NCBI RefSeq assembly: GCF_019924635.1
Contig: NZ_CP065037.1
Location: forward strand, 2,046,001 to 2,110,000
DNA from: Leifsonia sp. ZF2019
GTDB taxonomy: Bacteria; Actinomycetota; Actinomycetes; Actinomycetales; Microbacteriaceae
DNA length: 64,000 bases
Direction: 5' to 3'
The position numbers and the translations under genes are program-made. Within the stretch, counting starts at the first letter, position 1; each line of letters begins with the position of its first letter. Under the pieces are notes generated by a model that had not been told where the DNA came from, did not search any database, and worked only from the letters and a program-made list of their open reading frames with translations. This document shows positions 34,760-44,227 of this stretch, one piece after another.

Positions 34760-36097
34760 TCAGCCGAGCTGCGCCAGGGCCTCTTCGAGAACAGTGGCCG
34801 CGTCGTCGATCAGCTCCTCGCTGATGACGACGGACGGAAGCAGACGCAGGACGCTGTCCCAGCTCCCGGCGTCGAGCGGGATCACGCCGTTGGCGGTGGC
34901 GTGCGCGAGCACCGCCTTCAGCGCCTCGGGGTTCGGCGTCGTCGTGCCGGGCACGACCAGCTCGATGCCGAACATCGCACCCTTTCCGCGCACCTCGCCC
35001 ACGACGGGGAAGCGCTCGGCCCAGTCGCCGATCCGCGCCCAGAGGGCCTTCTCGACGCGGCGCGCCTCGGCGAGCAGGTCCTCCTTCTCGAACGCCTCGA
35101 AGACTGCGAGCGCGGCCGCGGTCGAGACGGGGTTGCCGCCGAAGGTGCCGCCGACGCCGCCGGGCTGCACGGAGTCCATGATGTCGGCACGGCCGGTGAC
35201 GGCCGCGAGGGGGAAGCCGCCCGCGATGCCCTTGGCGCTCGTGACGAGGTCGGGGACGACGCCGTGGTGCTCGATGGAGTACCACGTGCCCGTGCGGCCG
35301 ATCCCGGCCTGGATCTCGTCGGCCACGAAGACGATGCCGTTCTCGGTGCAGAACTCCGAGAGGCGCGCGAAGTAGCCCGGAGCCGGGATGACGATGCCGC
35401 CGTCGCCCTGGATGGGTTCGACGAACAGCGCGGCGAGTTCGGTCGCGCCGATGTGCGTGCGGATGTAGTCGATCGTGCGTTCGGCCGCCTCCTCGCCGGT
35501 CATCCCTTCCGGGTCGCGGAACGGGTAGCTGATCGGGACGCTGTAGATCTCGCCGGGGAACGGGCCCATGCCTGCGCGCTCCGGCCAGGGGCGGTACGTC
35601 ATGGCCATCGTGAGGTTGGTGCGGCCGTGGAAGGCGTGGTCCAACGTCGCGATCGCGCGGCGACCCGTGAACTTGCGCGCGAACTTCACCGCGTTCTCGA
35701 CCGCTTCGGCGCCGGAGTTGACGAGGATGCTGCGCTTCTCGAAGTCGCCCGGTGTGATCTCCGCGAGCTTCTCGGCGACACGGACGTAGTTCTCGTACGG
35801 CGTGACAGTGAAGAGGGTGTGGGTGAGCTTCGCCGCCTGCTCCGCCGCCGCGGCGGCGACGTCGGGGTGCGCGTGGCCGATCGTGGTGACGCCGATGCCG
35901 CAGCCGAGGTCGATCAGACGGTTGCCGTCGACGTCGACGAGGATCGCTCCCGAGCCCGACTCCATGTAGATGTTCGCGAGCGTTCCCGCGCCGCGGCTCA
36001 CCGTGGCCTCGCGCCGGCGCTGCAGCTCCTGCGAGCGCGGGCCGGGGAGGGCGGTGACGACATGGCGGGACTGGGGAACCGAGAATTCGCGGGTCAT
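34760..36097 (-). CDS. gabT: 4-aminobutyrate--2-oxoglutarate transaminase (second copy)
   Basis: 445-residue class III aminotransferase, paralogous to the protein at 27342-28697 along its length. [65 protein letters not shown] and the PLP lysine in [10 protein letters not shown] (Lys289). A TACGAT -10 (complement of 36105-36110) ends 7 nt before the ATG. Having two copies suggests different amine substrates (GABA, 5-aminovalerate, other diamine products) or different regulation. Either could be the 5-aminovalerate enzyme feeding the glutarate-type genes at the left end of the window. Confidence 0.9.
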   Translation of the reverse strand: MTREFSVPQSRHVVTALPGPRSQELQRRREATVSRGAGTLANIYMESGSGAILVDVDGNRLIDLGCGIGVTTIGHAHPDVAAAAAEQAAKLTHTLFTVTPYENYVRVAEKLAEITPGDFEKRSILVNSGAEAVENAVKFARKFTGRRAIATLDHAFHGRTNLTMAMTYRPWPERAGMGPFPGEIYSVPISYPFRDPEGMTGEEAAERTIDYIRTHIGATELAALFVEPIQGDGGIVIPAPGYFARLSEFCTENGIVFVADEIQAGIGRTGTWYSIEHHGVVPDLVTSAKGIAGGFPLAAVTGRADIMDSVQPGGVGGTFGGNPVSTAAALAVFEAFEKEDLLAEARRVEKALWARIGDWAERFPVVGEVRGKGAMFGIELVVPGTTTPNPEALKAVLAHATANGVIPLDAGSWDSVLRLLPSVVISEELIDDAATVLEEALAQLG

Positions 36098-36200
36098 GCC
36101 TTCTATCGTAGGCGGCGACCGGGCGCGGTCCTGCCGCGGCGGCCCCGCACGGAGCCGACTGTCAGCGGAGGCCTAGGCGGATACGGCAGACTGTTCGATC

Positions 36201-37172
36201 GTGCGCAGATCTCTCTCCCTCCTCACCGCCACCCTCGTCGTCGCCGGGCTGGCCGCCTGCAGCTCCTCGTCCCCGGCGCCGTCCGCCACGAGCACGGCGG
36301 CCGCGGCCACCTGCCAGAACACGAAGGCGGGCGACACCTCGAAGTCGGTGAAGGTGGAGGGCGACTTCCGCAAGACGCCGACCGTGACCTTCAAGACCCC
36401 GCTCAAGGCCACCGATGTCCAGCGCAGCGTCGTCATCACGGGCGACGGCGCAGAGGCGAAGGCGGGCTCGAGCGTCGATATCGCCCTCGCCGCCTACAAC
36501 GGCGCGACCGGCAAGGAGCTGACGACGTCCGCCGGTTTCGACGGGCAGGCCGCTCAGACCATCACCGTCGACGACACCAAGTTCGTCCCCGGTCTCGTGC
36601 GCGCCGTCGAGTGCCTCACGGTCGGCTCCCGCGTCGTGCTCACGGCGACGGCCAAAGAGGCCTTCGGCAACGCCGACATCAGCCAGCTCGGCCTCAAGGA
36701 GGCCGACACGGTCGTCTTCGTCGCCGACCTCGTCGACGTGCTCCCGACGCGCGCCAACGGCACCCCGGTCGAGCCCAAGGCCGGGTTCCCGACCGTGAAG
36801 CTCTCGAAGACCGGCGAGCCGACGATCACCATCCCGAAGACCGACCCGCCGGCCCAGACCGAGCTCGAGGTGCTCAAGCAGGGCGACGGCGAGACGGTCC
36901 AGCCCGGCGACACCGTCACCGTGCAGTACAAGGGCGTGATCTGGCGAACCGGCGAGATGTTCGACTCCAGCTGGAGCCGCGGAGCGCCCACGTCGTTCGC
37001 CACCACCGGTGTCGTGGTCGGCTTCAAGAAGGCCCTCGAGGGTCAGAAGGTCGGCTCGCAGGTGCTCGTCGTCATCCCGCCGGCGGACGGCTACGGCGAC
37101 GCGGGCAACGGCGACATCAAGGGCACGGACACCATCGTGTTCGTCGTCGACATCCTGAAGACCACCCGCTGA
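36201..37172 (+). CDS. FKBP-type peptidyl-prolyl isomerase lipoprotein
   Basis: 323 residues from GTG 36201. Signal peptide with lipobox LAAC, Cys20. The C-terminal FKBP domain (about residues 220-323) is well formed: [61 protein letters not shown] second, degenerate FKBP-like segment occupies about 70-185 ([52 protein letters not shown]). It would help fold exported proteins outside the membrane. Its stop overlaps the dxr ATG by one base. A CAGACT at 36187-36192 may be its -10. Confidence 0.92.
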   Translation: MRRSLSLLTATLVVAGLAACSSSSPAPSATSTAAAATCQNTKAGDTSKSVKVEGDFRKTPTVTFKTPLKATDVQRSVVITGDGAEAKAGSSVDIALAAYNGATGKELTTSAGFDGQAAQTITVDDTKFVPGLVRAVECLTVGSRVVLTATAKEAFGNADISQLGLKEADTVVFVADLVDVLPTRANGTPVEPKAGFPTVKLSKTGEPTITIPKTDPPAQTELEVLKQGDGETVQPGDTVTVQYKGVIWRTGEMFDSSWSRGAPTSFATTGVVVGFKKALEGQKVGSQVLVVIPPADGYGDAGNGDIKGTDTIVFVVDILKTTR

Positions 37173-38266
37173 TGACCGGTCGACCGCGACGCGTGGTGCT
37201 CCTCGGCTCGACGGGGTCGATCGGCACGCAGGCGCTCGACGTCGTCGCTGCCAATCCCGATCTCTTCACCGTCGTCGGCCTCTCGGCCGGTCGCGACGCC
37301 GAGGGCCTCGCCGCGCAGGCGGAGCGGTTCGGTGTGCGCGAGACCGCGCTCGGGGCCGAGGACTCGGAGCGGCTCGTGCGCTCCGTCGAGGCGGACGTCG
37401 TGCTGAACGGCATCACCGGGTCGGTGGGACTGGGTCCGACGCTGGCCGCGCTGGAGACCGGCGCGAGCCTCGCCCTGGCGAACAAGGAGTCGCTGATCGT
37501 CGGCGGCGAGCTGGTCACGCGCGCCGCCGCTCCGGGCCAGATCGTGCCCGTCGACTCCGAGCACTCGGCGATCGTGCAGGCGCTGCGCTCGGGCACGGCG
37601 GAGGAGGTGCGCCGGCTCGTGCTGACCGCCTCGGGCGGCCCGTTCCGGGGGCGGAGCCGCGCGTCCCTGCGCGACGTCACGCCGCGCGAAGCCCTCGCCC
37701 ATCCCACGTGGGACATGGGCCTGGTCGTCACGACCAACTCCTCCACCCTCGTCAACAAGGGCCTCGAGGTCATCGAGGCGCACCTGCTGTTCGATGTGCC
37801 CTACGACCGGATCGACGTCACCGTGCACCCGCAGTCGGTCGTCCACTCGATGGTGGAGTTCGTGGACGGCTCGACCATCGCCCAGGCGTCGCCCCCCGAC
37901 ATGCGCCTCCCGATCTCGCTCGGCCTCGGCTGGCCCGACCGCGTGGCCGGGGTCGGCGTCCCGCTCGACTGGACCGCCGCCCACACGTGGACGTTCGAGC
38001 CGCTCGACCACGAGGCCTTCCCTGCCGTCGCCCTCGCGAAGCGCGTCGGGACCGCCGGCTCCACCTACCCGGCCGTCTTCAACGCCGCGAACGAGCAGGC
38101 CGTCGCCGCCTTCCACGCGGGCGCCATCGGCTACCTCGACATCCTCGACACGGTCGAGCGCGTCGTCGACGCCCACGATCCGGTCGACGAGCTCTCGCGC
38201 GCAGCGCTCTCGGCGGCGGAGTCGTGGGCGCGAGAGAAGGCGGACGCCCTCATCGCCTCCCGCTAG
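37172..38266 (+). CDS. dxr: 1-deoxy-D-xylulose-5-phosphate reductoisomerase
   Basis: 364 residues from ATG 37172. It makes 2-C-methyl-D-erythritol 4-phosphate from DXP with NADPH, the committed step of the MEP isoprenoid pathway. NADPH loop [18 protein letters not shown]; active-site segments [42 protein letters not shown] and [12 protein letters not shown]. The open frame continues far upstream but is antisense noise there; the chosen start gives the family length. ispG of the same pathway follows two genes later, with the membrane protease between them, the usual actinobacterial order. Confidence 0.97.
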   Translation: MTGRPRRVVLLGSTGSIGTQALDVVAANPDLFTVVGLSAGRDAEGLAAQAERFGVRETALGAEDSERLVRSVEADVVLNGITGSVGLGPTLAALETGASLALANKESLIVGGELVTRAAAPGQIVPVDSEHSAIVQALRSGTAEEVRRLVLTASGGPFRGRSRASLRDVTPREALAHPTWDMGLVVTTNSSTLVNKGLEVIEAHLLFDVPYDRIDVTVHPQSVVHSMVEFVDGSTIAQASPPDMRLPISLGLGWPDRVAGVGVPLDWTAAHTWTFEPLDHEAFPAVALAKRVGTAGSTYPAVFNAANEQAVAAFHAGAIGYLDILDTVERVVDAHDPVDELSRAALSAAESWAREKADALIASR

Positions 38267-38337
38267 GGCGGCGCCGGGACGTACAGGACCCGACCCGCAC
38301 ATAGGTGTCTAGCGGCTGGCTCCAAGCTGGCCGCCAC

Positions 38338-38349
38338 TACCCTGAGTGC
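38338..38349 (+). promoter_or_regulatory. Leaderless -10 element of the M50 protease gene
   Basis: TACCCT at 38338-38343 ends exactly 6 nt before GTG 38350, and no ribosome site precedes the start. The upstream 50 bp contain GCGGC/GCCGC arms around a short inverted repeat at about 38311-38333. Confidence 0.5.
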
Positions 38350-39681
38350 GTGGAAACCGTGCTCCTGTTCGTCCTCGGCGTCGTCATCATCCTGATCGGC
38401 CTCGGTGTTTCCATCGCGCTGCACGAGATCGGCCACCTGGTCCCCGCCAAGCTGTTCGGCGTCAAGGTCACGCAGTACATGATCGGCTTCGGCAAGACCC
38501 TGTTCTCGTTCCGTCGCGGCGAGACAGAGTACGGCGTCAAGGCGCTCCCGCTCGGCGGCTACATCTCCATGATCGGGATGTTCCCCCCGGGCAAGCAGGG
38601 CGGAGCCGGCCGCAACGCCACCACCGGCTTCATGCAGTCCATGGCGCAGGACGCGCGCACCGCCAGCGCCGAGACCGTCGCGGTCGGCGAGGAGGAGCGC
38701 ACCTTCTACCGGCTCGCGGTCTGGAAGCGCGTCATCATCATGTTCGGCGGCCCGTTCATGAACCTCCTCATCGCCGTCGTGCTGTTCGGCGTGCTCCTGA
38801 TGGGCTTCGGAGCGCCGCAGAACTCGACGACGGTCGGCAGCGTGAGCCAGTGCGTGATCCCCGCCTCCAGCACCAGCCAGACCTGTTCGGCGGACGATCC
38901 CCAGGGTCCTGCGGCCGCGGCAGGGCTGAAGCCGGGCGACACCATCGTGAGCATCGACGGCACACCGATCACCTCCTGGGCGCAGTCCACCACGATCATC
39001 CGCGAGTCGGCCGGACGCTCGCTCTCCGTCGTCCTGCGCCGCGACGGCGCCGAGCGCACCGTGACCCTGACGCCGGCCACCAACCAGGTCGCCAAGATCG
39101 ACGCGGCCGGTCTCGTCGTGAAGGACGCGAACGGAAAGGTGGAGACGTACTCGGCGGGCTTCGCCGGCATCGGCGCGGTGCAGGAGCTGGTGCCGCAGCC
39201 GATCACGTCGGTGCTGCCCGCCGTCGGGGCGCAGATCGGCGGGGTCTTCGGCGTCGTGATCCACCTCCCCGAGCGCATGGTGGACATCTGGAACGCCGCG
39301 TTCGGCTCCGGCCAGCGCGACGCCAACGGGCCGGTTGGTGTCATCGGCATCGGCCGGGCGGCCGGCGAGCTGACCGCCCTCGACGGCGTGCCTGTCGTGG
39401 ACAAGGCCTACACGATGATCGGCCTGCTCGCCTCGCTCAATGTCGCACTGTTCGTCTTCAACCTGATTCCGCTGCTCCCTCTCGACGGCGGCCACATCGC
39501 CGGCGCCCTCTGGGAGGGCATCCGCCGCAGCTTCGCGAAGATCTTCCGCCGCCGCGACCCCGGCCCCGTCGACATGGCCAAGCTGATGCCGCTCACCTTC
39601 GCCGTCGTCATCGTGCTCGGCGGCATGAGCCTCCTGCTCGCCTACGCGGACATCGTCAAGCCGATCAACCTGTTCGGGTAG
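38350..39681 (+). CDS. rseP: Site-2 zinc metalloprotease (RseP/Rip1, M50 family)
   Basis: 443 residues from GTG 38350. The first helix carries the zinc motif HEIGH at residues 25-29 (SIALHEIGHLVPAKLFGV). A PDZ domain lies in the middle (GLKPGDTIVSIDGTPITSW). The second catalytic motif is in FNLIPLLPLDGGHIAGALW. Four membrane helices are expected. These intramembrane proteases cut anti-sigma factors and other membrane proteins; the M. tuberculosis homologue Rip1 is also encoded between dxr and ispG. The protein lacks a signal peptide beyond helix 1. Confidence 0.95.
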   Translation: METVLLFVLGVVIILIGLGVSIALHEIGHLVPAKLFGVKVTQYMIGFGKTLFSFRRGETEYGVKALPLGGYISMIGMFPPGKQGGAGRNATTGFMQSMAQDARTASAETVAVGEEERTFYRLAVWKRVIIMFGGPFMNLLIAVVLFGVLLMGFGAPQNSTTVGSVSQCVIPASSTSQTCSADDPQGPAAAAGLKPGDTIVSIDGTPITSWAQSTTIIRESAGRSLSVVLRRDGAERTVTLTPATNQVAKIDAAGLVVKDANGKVETYSAGFAGIGAVQELVPQPITSVLPAVGAQIGGVFGVVIHLPERMVDIWNAAFGSGQRDANGPVGVIGIGRAAGELTALDGVPVVDKAYTMIGLLASLNVALFVFNLIPLLPLDGGHIAGALWEGIRRSFAKIFRRRDPGPVDMAKLMPLTFAVVIVLGGMSLLLAYADIVKPINLFG

Positions 39682-39734
39682 CGCCCGCAGAGCCCACTCC
39701 CCGCCGACGCCCAGCCGGTTCCCACCGGCCCGCG

Positions 39735-39746
39735 TAGGATTGTCGG
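39735..39746 (+). promoter_or_regulatory. Leaderless -10 element of ispG
   Basis: TAGGAT at 39735-39740 ends 6 nt before the ispG GTG at 39747, and there is no Shine-Dalgarno. No convincing -35 is seen. Confidence 0.5.
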
Positions 39747-40907
39747 GTGGCAGCAATCAATCTGGGGATGCCCAAGGTCCCCGAGACCCTCGCACCCCGT
39801 CGCAAGTCCCGTCAGATCCGTGTCGGAAAGGTCCTCGTCGGAGGCGACGCCCCGGTGAGCGTGCAATCGATGTGCACGACGCCGACGACGAACATCAATG
39901 CGACCCTGCAGCAGATCGCCGAGCTGACCGCGTCCGGGTGCGACATCGTGCGTGTGGCGGTGCCGAGCCGGGATGACGCCGAGGCGCTGCCGATCATCGC
40001 GAAGAAGAGCCAGATCCCGGTGATCGCGGACATCCACTTCCAGCCGAACTACGTGTACGCGGCGATCGACGCCGGCTGCGCGGCCGTGCGAGTGAACCCG
40101 GGCAACATCCGCAAGTTCGACGACCAGGTGGGCAAGATCGCCGCCTACGCGAAGGCCGCGGGCGTCTCGTTGCGTATCGGCGTCAACGCCGGGTCGCTGG
40201 AGCCCAGCCTGCTGCAGAAGTACGGCAAGCCCACCGCTGAGGCCCTCGTCGAGAGCGCCGTCTGGGAGGCCAGCCTCTTCGAGGAGCACGACTTCCACGA
40301 CTTCAAGATCTCCGTGAAGCACAACGACCCCATCGTGATGGTCAAGGCGTACCGCCAGCTCGCCGAGCGAGGGGACTGGCCGCTGCACCTCGGCGTCACG
40401 GAGGCCGGGCCGGAGTTCCAGGGCACCATCAAGTCGGCGACCGCGTTCGGCATCCTGCTCTCCGAGGGCATCGGCGACACGATCCGCGTCTCGCTCTCGG
40501 CCCCGCCCGCCCAGGAGGTCAAGGTGGGCCTGCAGATCCTGCAGTCGCTCAACCTCCGCGAACGCAAGCTCGAGATCGTCTCCTGCCCCAGCTGCGGCCG
40601 GGCGCAGGTCGACGTCTACACGCTGGCGAACGACGTGACGAGCGGGCTCGAGGGCATGAGCGTGCCGTTGCGCGTCGCAGTCATGGGCTGTGTCGTGAAC
40701 GGCCCCGGCGAGGCTCGCGAGGCCGACCTCGGCGTTGCGAGCGGCAACGGAAAGGGGCAGATCTTCGTCAAGGGCGAGGTCATCAAGACCGTCCCCGAAG
40801 CCGAGATCGTGCAGACGCTGATCGCGGAGGCCAACCGCATCGCCGCCGAGATGGGCGAGGAGGGCGGCCCGTCGGGGGAGCCCGTGGTCACCGTCGGCGC
40901 TCACTGA
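39747..40907 (+). CDS. ispG: 4-hydroxy-3-methylbut-2-enyl diphosphate synthase
   Basis: 386 residues. IspG/GcpE reduces methylerythritol cyclodiphosphate to HMBPP in the MEP pathway using a [4Fe-4S] cluster. N-terminal [20 protein letters not shown] and [12 protein letters not shown] are diagnostic. The cluster ligands are the cysteines in [13 protein letters not shown] and [17 protein letters not shown] segments near the C-terminus. The length fits the short bacterial form without the plant insertion. It has its own leaderless promoter but follows the protease gene within 66 bp, so readthrough is also likely. Confidence 0.97.
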   Translation: MAAINLGMPKVPETLAPRRKSRQIRVGKVLVGGDAPVSVQSMCTTPTTNINATLQQIAELTASGCDIVRVAVPSRDDAEALPIIAKKSQIPVIADIHFQPNYVYAAIDAGCAAVRVNPGNIRKFDDQVGKIAAYAKAAGVSLRIGVNAGSLEPSLLQKYGKPTAEALVESAVWEASLFEEHDFHDFKISVKHNDPIVMVKAYRQLAERGDWPLHLGVTEAGPEFQGTIKSATAFGILLSEGIGDTIRVSLSAPPAQEVKVGLQILQSLNLRERKLEIVSCPSCGRAQVDVYTLANDVTSGLEGMSVPLRVAVMGCVVNGPGEAREADLGVASGNGKGQIFVKGEVIKTVPEAEIVQTLIAEANRIAAEMGEEGGPSGEPVVTVGAH

Positions 40908-40922
40908 GGCGCGGCGGGGCGG

Positions 40923-42353
40923 TCATCCGACGACGTCGAACCGGACGGTCCCGGTCGGGATGTCCGCCGCGACCAGGTGCAGGCGCACGCGCTCGCCCGG
41001 GCGCACGCCGTCCGGCCGTGGGACGGTGGCGGTCACGACCGGGTCGGCGAGCTGCACGTTGATCGTCCCGTTGCGCACCGCGAGCACCGTCGCATCGAAC
41101 ACCGCGCCGATGCGCGATGCCAGCAGAGCGGCCTCGACGCGGTCGAGCGCCTCCGAGTCGAGGCGGGAGGCGAGCCGGGTCGAGGCCCCCATGATCGACG
41201 GCAACGCGCTCAGCGAGTCCCGTGCCCAGACCGGCACGGGCCGGCCGGCGCACAGAGCCTCACAGACGACGAGCACCCACCGGTCGACGAGCCGTCGCAG
41301 GGGAGCGGTCGTGTGCGCGTACGGAGCGGCGATGGCGGACTGCTGCGGGTCCGCAGGCGCCTCGCCGTCCAGAACGACGTAGCCGGCACCGCGGAACAGC
41401 CCGGCCGCCGCCTGCAGGACGGCCGCAGCGCGGGGCTGGTCGTGGTCGAGGGTGCGCAGGTACTCGCCGTAGTCCACGTCATCGGACCAGGGAAGACCCA
41501 GTGCGACGGTCTGCGCCCGGAAGCCCTCCACGGCCTCCGGTGCGGGGGCGGGCATCGTGCGCAGGATTCCGATGCGCGCGTCGAGCATGATGCGCGCGGC
41601 CGCCATGCCCGTCAACAGGGAGAGCTGGGCGTTCCAGTCCTCGACGGGCAGGGGCGCACGGCGTTCGATCGCGTAGGCTCCGTCGCGGAGCACGATCTCC
41701 TCGTCCGGCCGGTTGAGGCTGGCGCCGCCGCGCAGGCGCTCCTGCTCGATGCGGGCCGGGCCGATCTCCGCCAGCAGAGCCAGCTCGTCGGGCGCGGAGC
41801 CGTCGTCCAGCGCGGCCTGCGCTTCCGCGTAGGACCACTGACGTCGTGAGCGGATGCGCGCGCGCGCGACGGAGGCCGTGACCTCGCGGCCGGTCGCGTC
41901 GAGGGCGATGTCCCAGACGTATGCGCCCCGCACCTGGTCGGGCAGCAGCGAGCCCGCGTGCTCGCCGATCGCCGCCGGATGCAGCGGGACGCGGCCGTCC
42001 GGGGCGTAGAGCGTCTGCCCCCGTCGTCGCGCCTCGCCGTCGACCGCGCCGTCCGGGAGCACCAGCGCAGGCACGTCGGCGATGGCGTAGCGGACCCGGA
42101 AGCCGTCGCCCTCCCGCGCCAGATGCAGAGCCTGGTCGAGATCGGTCGAGCCCGCCGGGTCGATCGTCAGGAACGGGATCGCGGTCAGGTCGGCGTCGGG
42201 GAGCGCCGGCTCTGCGGCGGCCCGGCGCGCCTCGGACTCCACCGCCGCAGGGAACTCCTCCGGCAGCTCCAGGGTCGCGCGCAGCGCCGCCAACGCGCCG
42301 GCGAGCTCGCTCTGCGCCGCGGACGGGGCGATGGAGGTGCGACGGTCGGGCAT
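40923..42353 (-). CDS. RNB-domain ribonuclease (RNase II family)
   Basis: 476 residues, essentially a bare RNB catalytic domain with a short C-terminal OB/S1-like end (RPGERVRLHLVAADIPTGTV); no N-terminal cold-shock domains. The metal-binding motif reads IDPAGSTDLDQALHLA: three of the four usual aspartates are present and the last is Gln, a variant I know from other actinobacterial members. Other RNB blocks: YAIADVPALV, RRRGQTLYAPDGRVPLHP, and the terminal APYAHTTAPLRRLVDRWV. It probably degrades single-stranded RNA 3' to 5'. TAGTCT (complement of 42360-42365) ends 6 nt before the ATG. Confidence 0.9.
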   Translation of the reverse strand: MPDRRTSIAPSAAQSELAGALAALRATLELPEEFPAAVESEARRAAAEPALPDADLTAIPFLTIDPAGSTDLDQALHLAREGDGFRVRYAIADVPALVLPDGAVDGEARRRGQTLYAPDGRVPLHPAAIGEHAGSLLPDQVRGAYVWDIALDATGREVTASVARARIRSRRQWSYAEAQAALDDGSAPDELALLAEIGPARIEQERLRGGASLNRPDEEIVLRDGAYAIERRAPLPVEDWNAQLSLLTGMAAARIMLDARIGILRTMPAPAPEAVEGFRAQTVALGLPWSDDVDYGEYLRTLDHDQPRAAAVLQAAAGLFRGAGYVVLDGEAPADPQQSAIAAPYAHTTAPLRRLVDRWVLVVCEALCAGRPVPVWARDSLSALPSIMGASTRLASRLDSEALDRVEAALLASRIGAVFDATVLAVRNGTINVQLADPVVTATVPRPDGVRPGERVRLHLVAADIPTGTVRFDVVG

Positions 42354-42422
42354 ACCGCCAGACTATGCCTCGCCTCATCGTGCCCGCCGCCGCGTACCCC
42401 CTCCGCCCTCTAACATGGAACG
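42354..42422. promoter_or_regulatory. Divergent leaderless promoters for the RNB nuclease gene and proS
   Basis: The minus-strand -10 TAGTCT (complement of 42360-42365) and the plus-strand -10 TAACAT (42411-42416) each end 6 nt before their start codons (ATG 42353 and GTG 42423). Neither gene has a ribosome site. Confidence 0.55.
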
Positions 42423-44189
42423 GTGCCTACACGCCTGACGAACTATTTCCTCCGCACGCTCCGCGAAGACCCCTCCGACGCCGAGGTCACCAGCCACAAG
42501 CTGCTGGTGCGCGCCGGTTACATCCGGCGCCAGGCGCCGGGCATCTTCGCCTGGCTGCCGCTCGGTCTGCGGGTCAAGGCCCGCATCGAGACGATCATCC
42601 GCGAGGAGATGGCCGCCGCGGGCGCTCACGAGGTCCACTTCCCGGCATTGCTCCCGCGCGAGCCGTACGAGGTGACCAATCGCTGGGAGGAGTACGGCGA
42701 GGGGCTCTTCCGCCTGCAGGACCGCAAGGGTGCCGACTACCTGCTCGCGCCCACGCACGAGGAGGTCTTCACGCTGCTGGTGAAGGATCTGTACTCGTCG
42801 TACAAGGACCTCCCTCTGACGATCTTCCAGATCCAGGACAAGTACCGGGACGAGGCCCGGCCGCGCGCCGGCCTCCTCCGCGGGCGCGAGTTCACGATGA
42901 AGGACGCCTACTCGTTCGACACGAGCGACGAGGGACTCGACGCGAGCTACCTCGCCCAGCGCGACGCATACGAGCGCATCTTCCAGCGCCTCGGCCTGTC
43001 GTACGTGATCGTGCAGGCCGACGCCGGCGCGATGGGCGGCTCCCGCAGCGAGGAGTTCCTGCACCCGACCGTCGTGGGCGAGGACACGTTCGTGCGCTCG
43101 GCCGGCGGCTACGCGGCCAACGTCGAAGCGTTCACGACCATCGCACCTCCGACCCGCGGGTACGAGAAGCTCACCCCGGCCGAGGTGCTGGACACGCCGA
43201 ACACTCCGACCATCCAGACGCTCGTCGATGTCGCCAACGAGAAGCACCCGCGTCCGGACGGACGCGCGTGGACCGCCGCCGACACGCTCAAGAACGTGGT
43301 GCTCGCGCTGACGCACCTCGACGGAACCCGCGAACTCGTCGTCGTCGGTGTGCCGGGCGACCGGGAAGTCGACACCAAGCGCGCCGAGGTCGCCTTCGCG
43401 CCGGCGGACGTCGAGCCGGCCACGGAGGCGGACTTCGCCAGGCACCCGGGACTGGTCAAGGGCTACATCGGCCCCTGGTCGCCGGAGGGCGCCGCACTGG
43501 GCGAGGAGTCGGCGACCGGGATCCGCTTCGTCGTGGACCCGCGCGTCGTCGACGGCTCGGGCTGGATCACGGGCGCCAACGTCGAGGGCAAGCACGTCTT
43601 CGGCCTCGTCGCCGGTCGCGACTTCGCCTGGGACGGCGTGGTCGAGGTGGCCGAGGTGAAGGAGGGCGACCCCGCCCCGGACGGCTCCGGACCCGTCGAG
43701 CTCGCGCGCGGCATGGAGATCGGCCACGTCTTCCAGCTCGGCCGCAAGTACGCCGAGGCGCTCGGGCTCAAGGTGCTGGACGAGAACGGCAAGCTGGTCA
43801 CGGTCACGATGGGGTCGTACGGCATCGGCGTGACGCGCATCCTGGCGATCATCGCCGAGGAGAACAACGACGACAAGGGTCTCGTCTGGCCCGAGTCGGT
43901 CGCGCCGTTCGACGTGCACGTCGTGGCCGCCGGCCGAGACCAGGCCGCGTTCGATGTCGCCGAGGAGGCCGCCGCCGAGCTCGAGGGGGCCGGCCTCGAG
44001 GTGCTCCTCGACGATCGCCCCAAGGTCTCGCCCGGTGTGAAGTTCGGGGACGCCGAGCTCATCGGCGTCCCGCGCGTGCTCGTGGCGGGCCGCGGGGCGG
44101 CCGAGGGCGAGGTCGAGCTCTGGAACCGCCGCACCGGCGAGCGCCAGACGCTCCCGCTGGCGGAGGCCATCGCCCAGCTCCTCGCGTAA
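42423..44189 (+). CDS. proS: Prolyl-tRNA synthetase, bacterial type
   Basis: 588 residues from GTG 42423. Class II synthetase: motif 1 region [20 protein letters not shown], motif 2 [20 protein letters not shown] followed by [12 protein letters not shown], motif 3 [13 protein letters not shown] long insertion between motifs 2 and 3 (about residues 225-410) matches the editing domain of bacterial-type ProS that clears Ala-tRNA(Pro). A C-terminal anticodon-binding domain ends the protein. It charges tRNA(Pro). Confidence 0.97.
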   Translation: MPTRLTNYFLRTLREDPSDAEVTSHKLLVRAGYIRRQAPGIFAWLPLGLRVKARIETIIREEMAAAGAHEVHFPALLPREPYEVTNRWEEYGEGLFRLQDRKGADYLLAPTHEEVFTLLVKDLYSSYKDLPLTIFQIQDKYRDEARPRAGLLRGREFTMKDAYSFDTSDEGLDASYLAQRDAYERIFQRLGLSYVIVQADAGAMGGSRSEEFLHPTVVGEDTFVRSAGGYAANVEAFTTIAPPTRGYEKLTPAEVLDTPNTPTIQTLVDVANEKHPRPDGRAWTAADTLKNVVLALTHLDGTRELVVVGVPGDREVDTKRAEVAFAPADVEPATEADFARHPGLVKGYIGPWSPEGAALGEESATGIRFVVDPRVVDGSGWITGANVEGKHVFGLVAGRDFAWDGVVEVAEVKEGDPAPDGSGPVELARGMEIGHVFQLGRKYAEALGLKVLDENGKLVTVTMGSYGIGVTRILAIIAEENNDDKGLVWPESVAPFDVHVVAAGRDQAAFDVAEEAAAELEGAGLEVLLDDRPKVSPGVKFGDAELIGVPRVLVAGRGAAEGEVELWNRRTGERQTLPLAEAIAQLLA

Positions 44190-44193
44190 CGGC

Positions 44194-44227
44194 GGATGAC
44201 GGGGCCGCTCAGGCGGCCTCGTCATCC
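44194..44227. terminator. 15-bp hairpin shared by proS and the FUSC gene, stop codon in the loop
   Basis: GGATGACGGGGCCGC (44194-44208) pairs with GCGGCCTCGTCATCC (44213-44227), one G-T wobble, loop TCAG. The stop codon of the minus-strand FUSC gene (complement of 44209-44211) occupies the loop, and the right arm encodes its last residues. A bidirectional terminator is the likely role. Confidence 0.7.

Noticed and set aside
20581..36097. Genomic island or transferred segment
   Set aside because: No integrase, transposase, tRNA end, terminal repeats or compositional break was seen; apart from the A/T-rich promoter patch the base composition looks uniform.
34172..37171. Long upstream extension of the dxr frame through transaminase and FKBP genes
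   Set aside because: Dxr has its proper N-terminus at 37172; the rest is antisense or out-of-frame to real genes.
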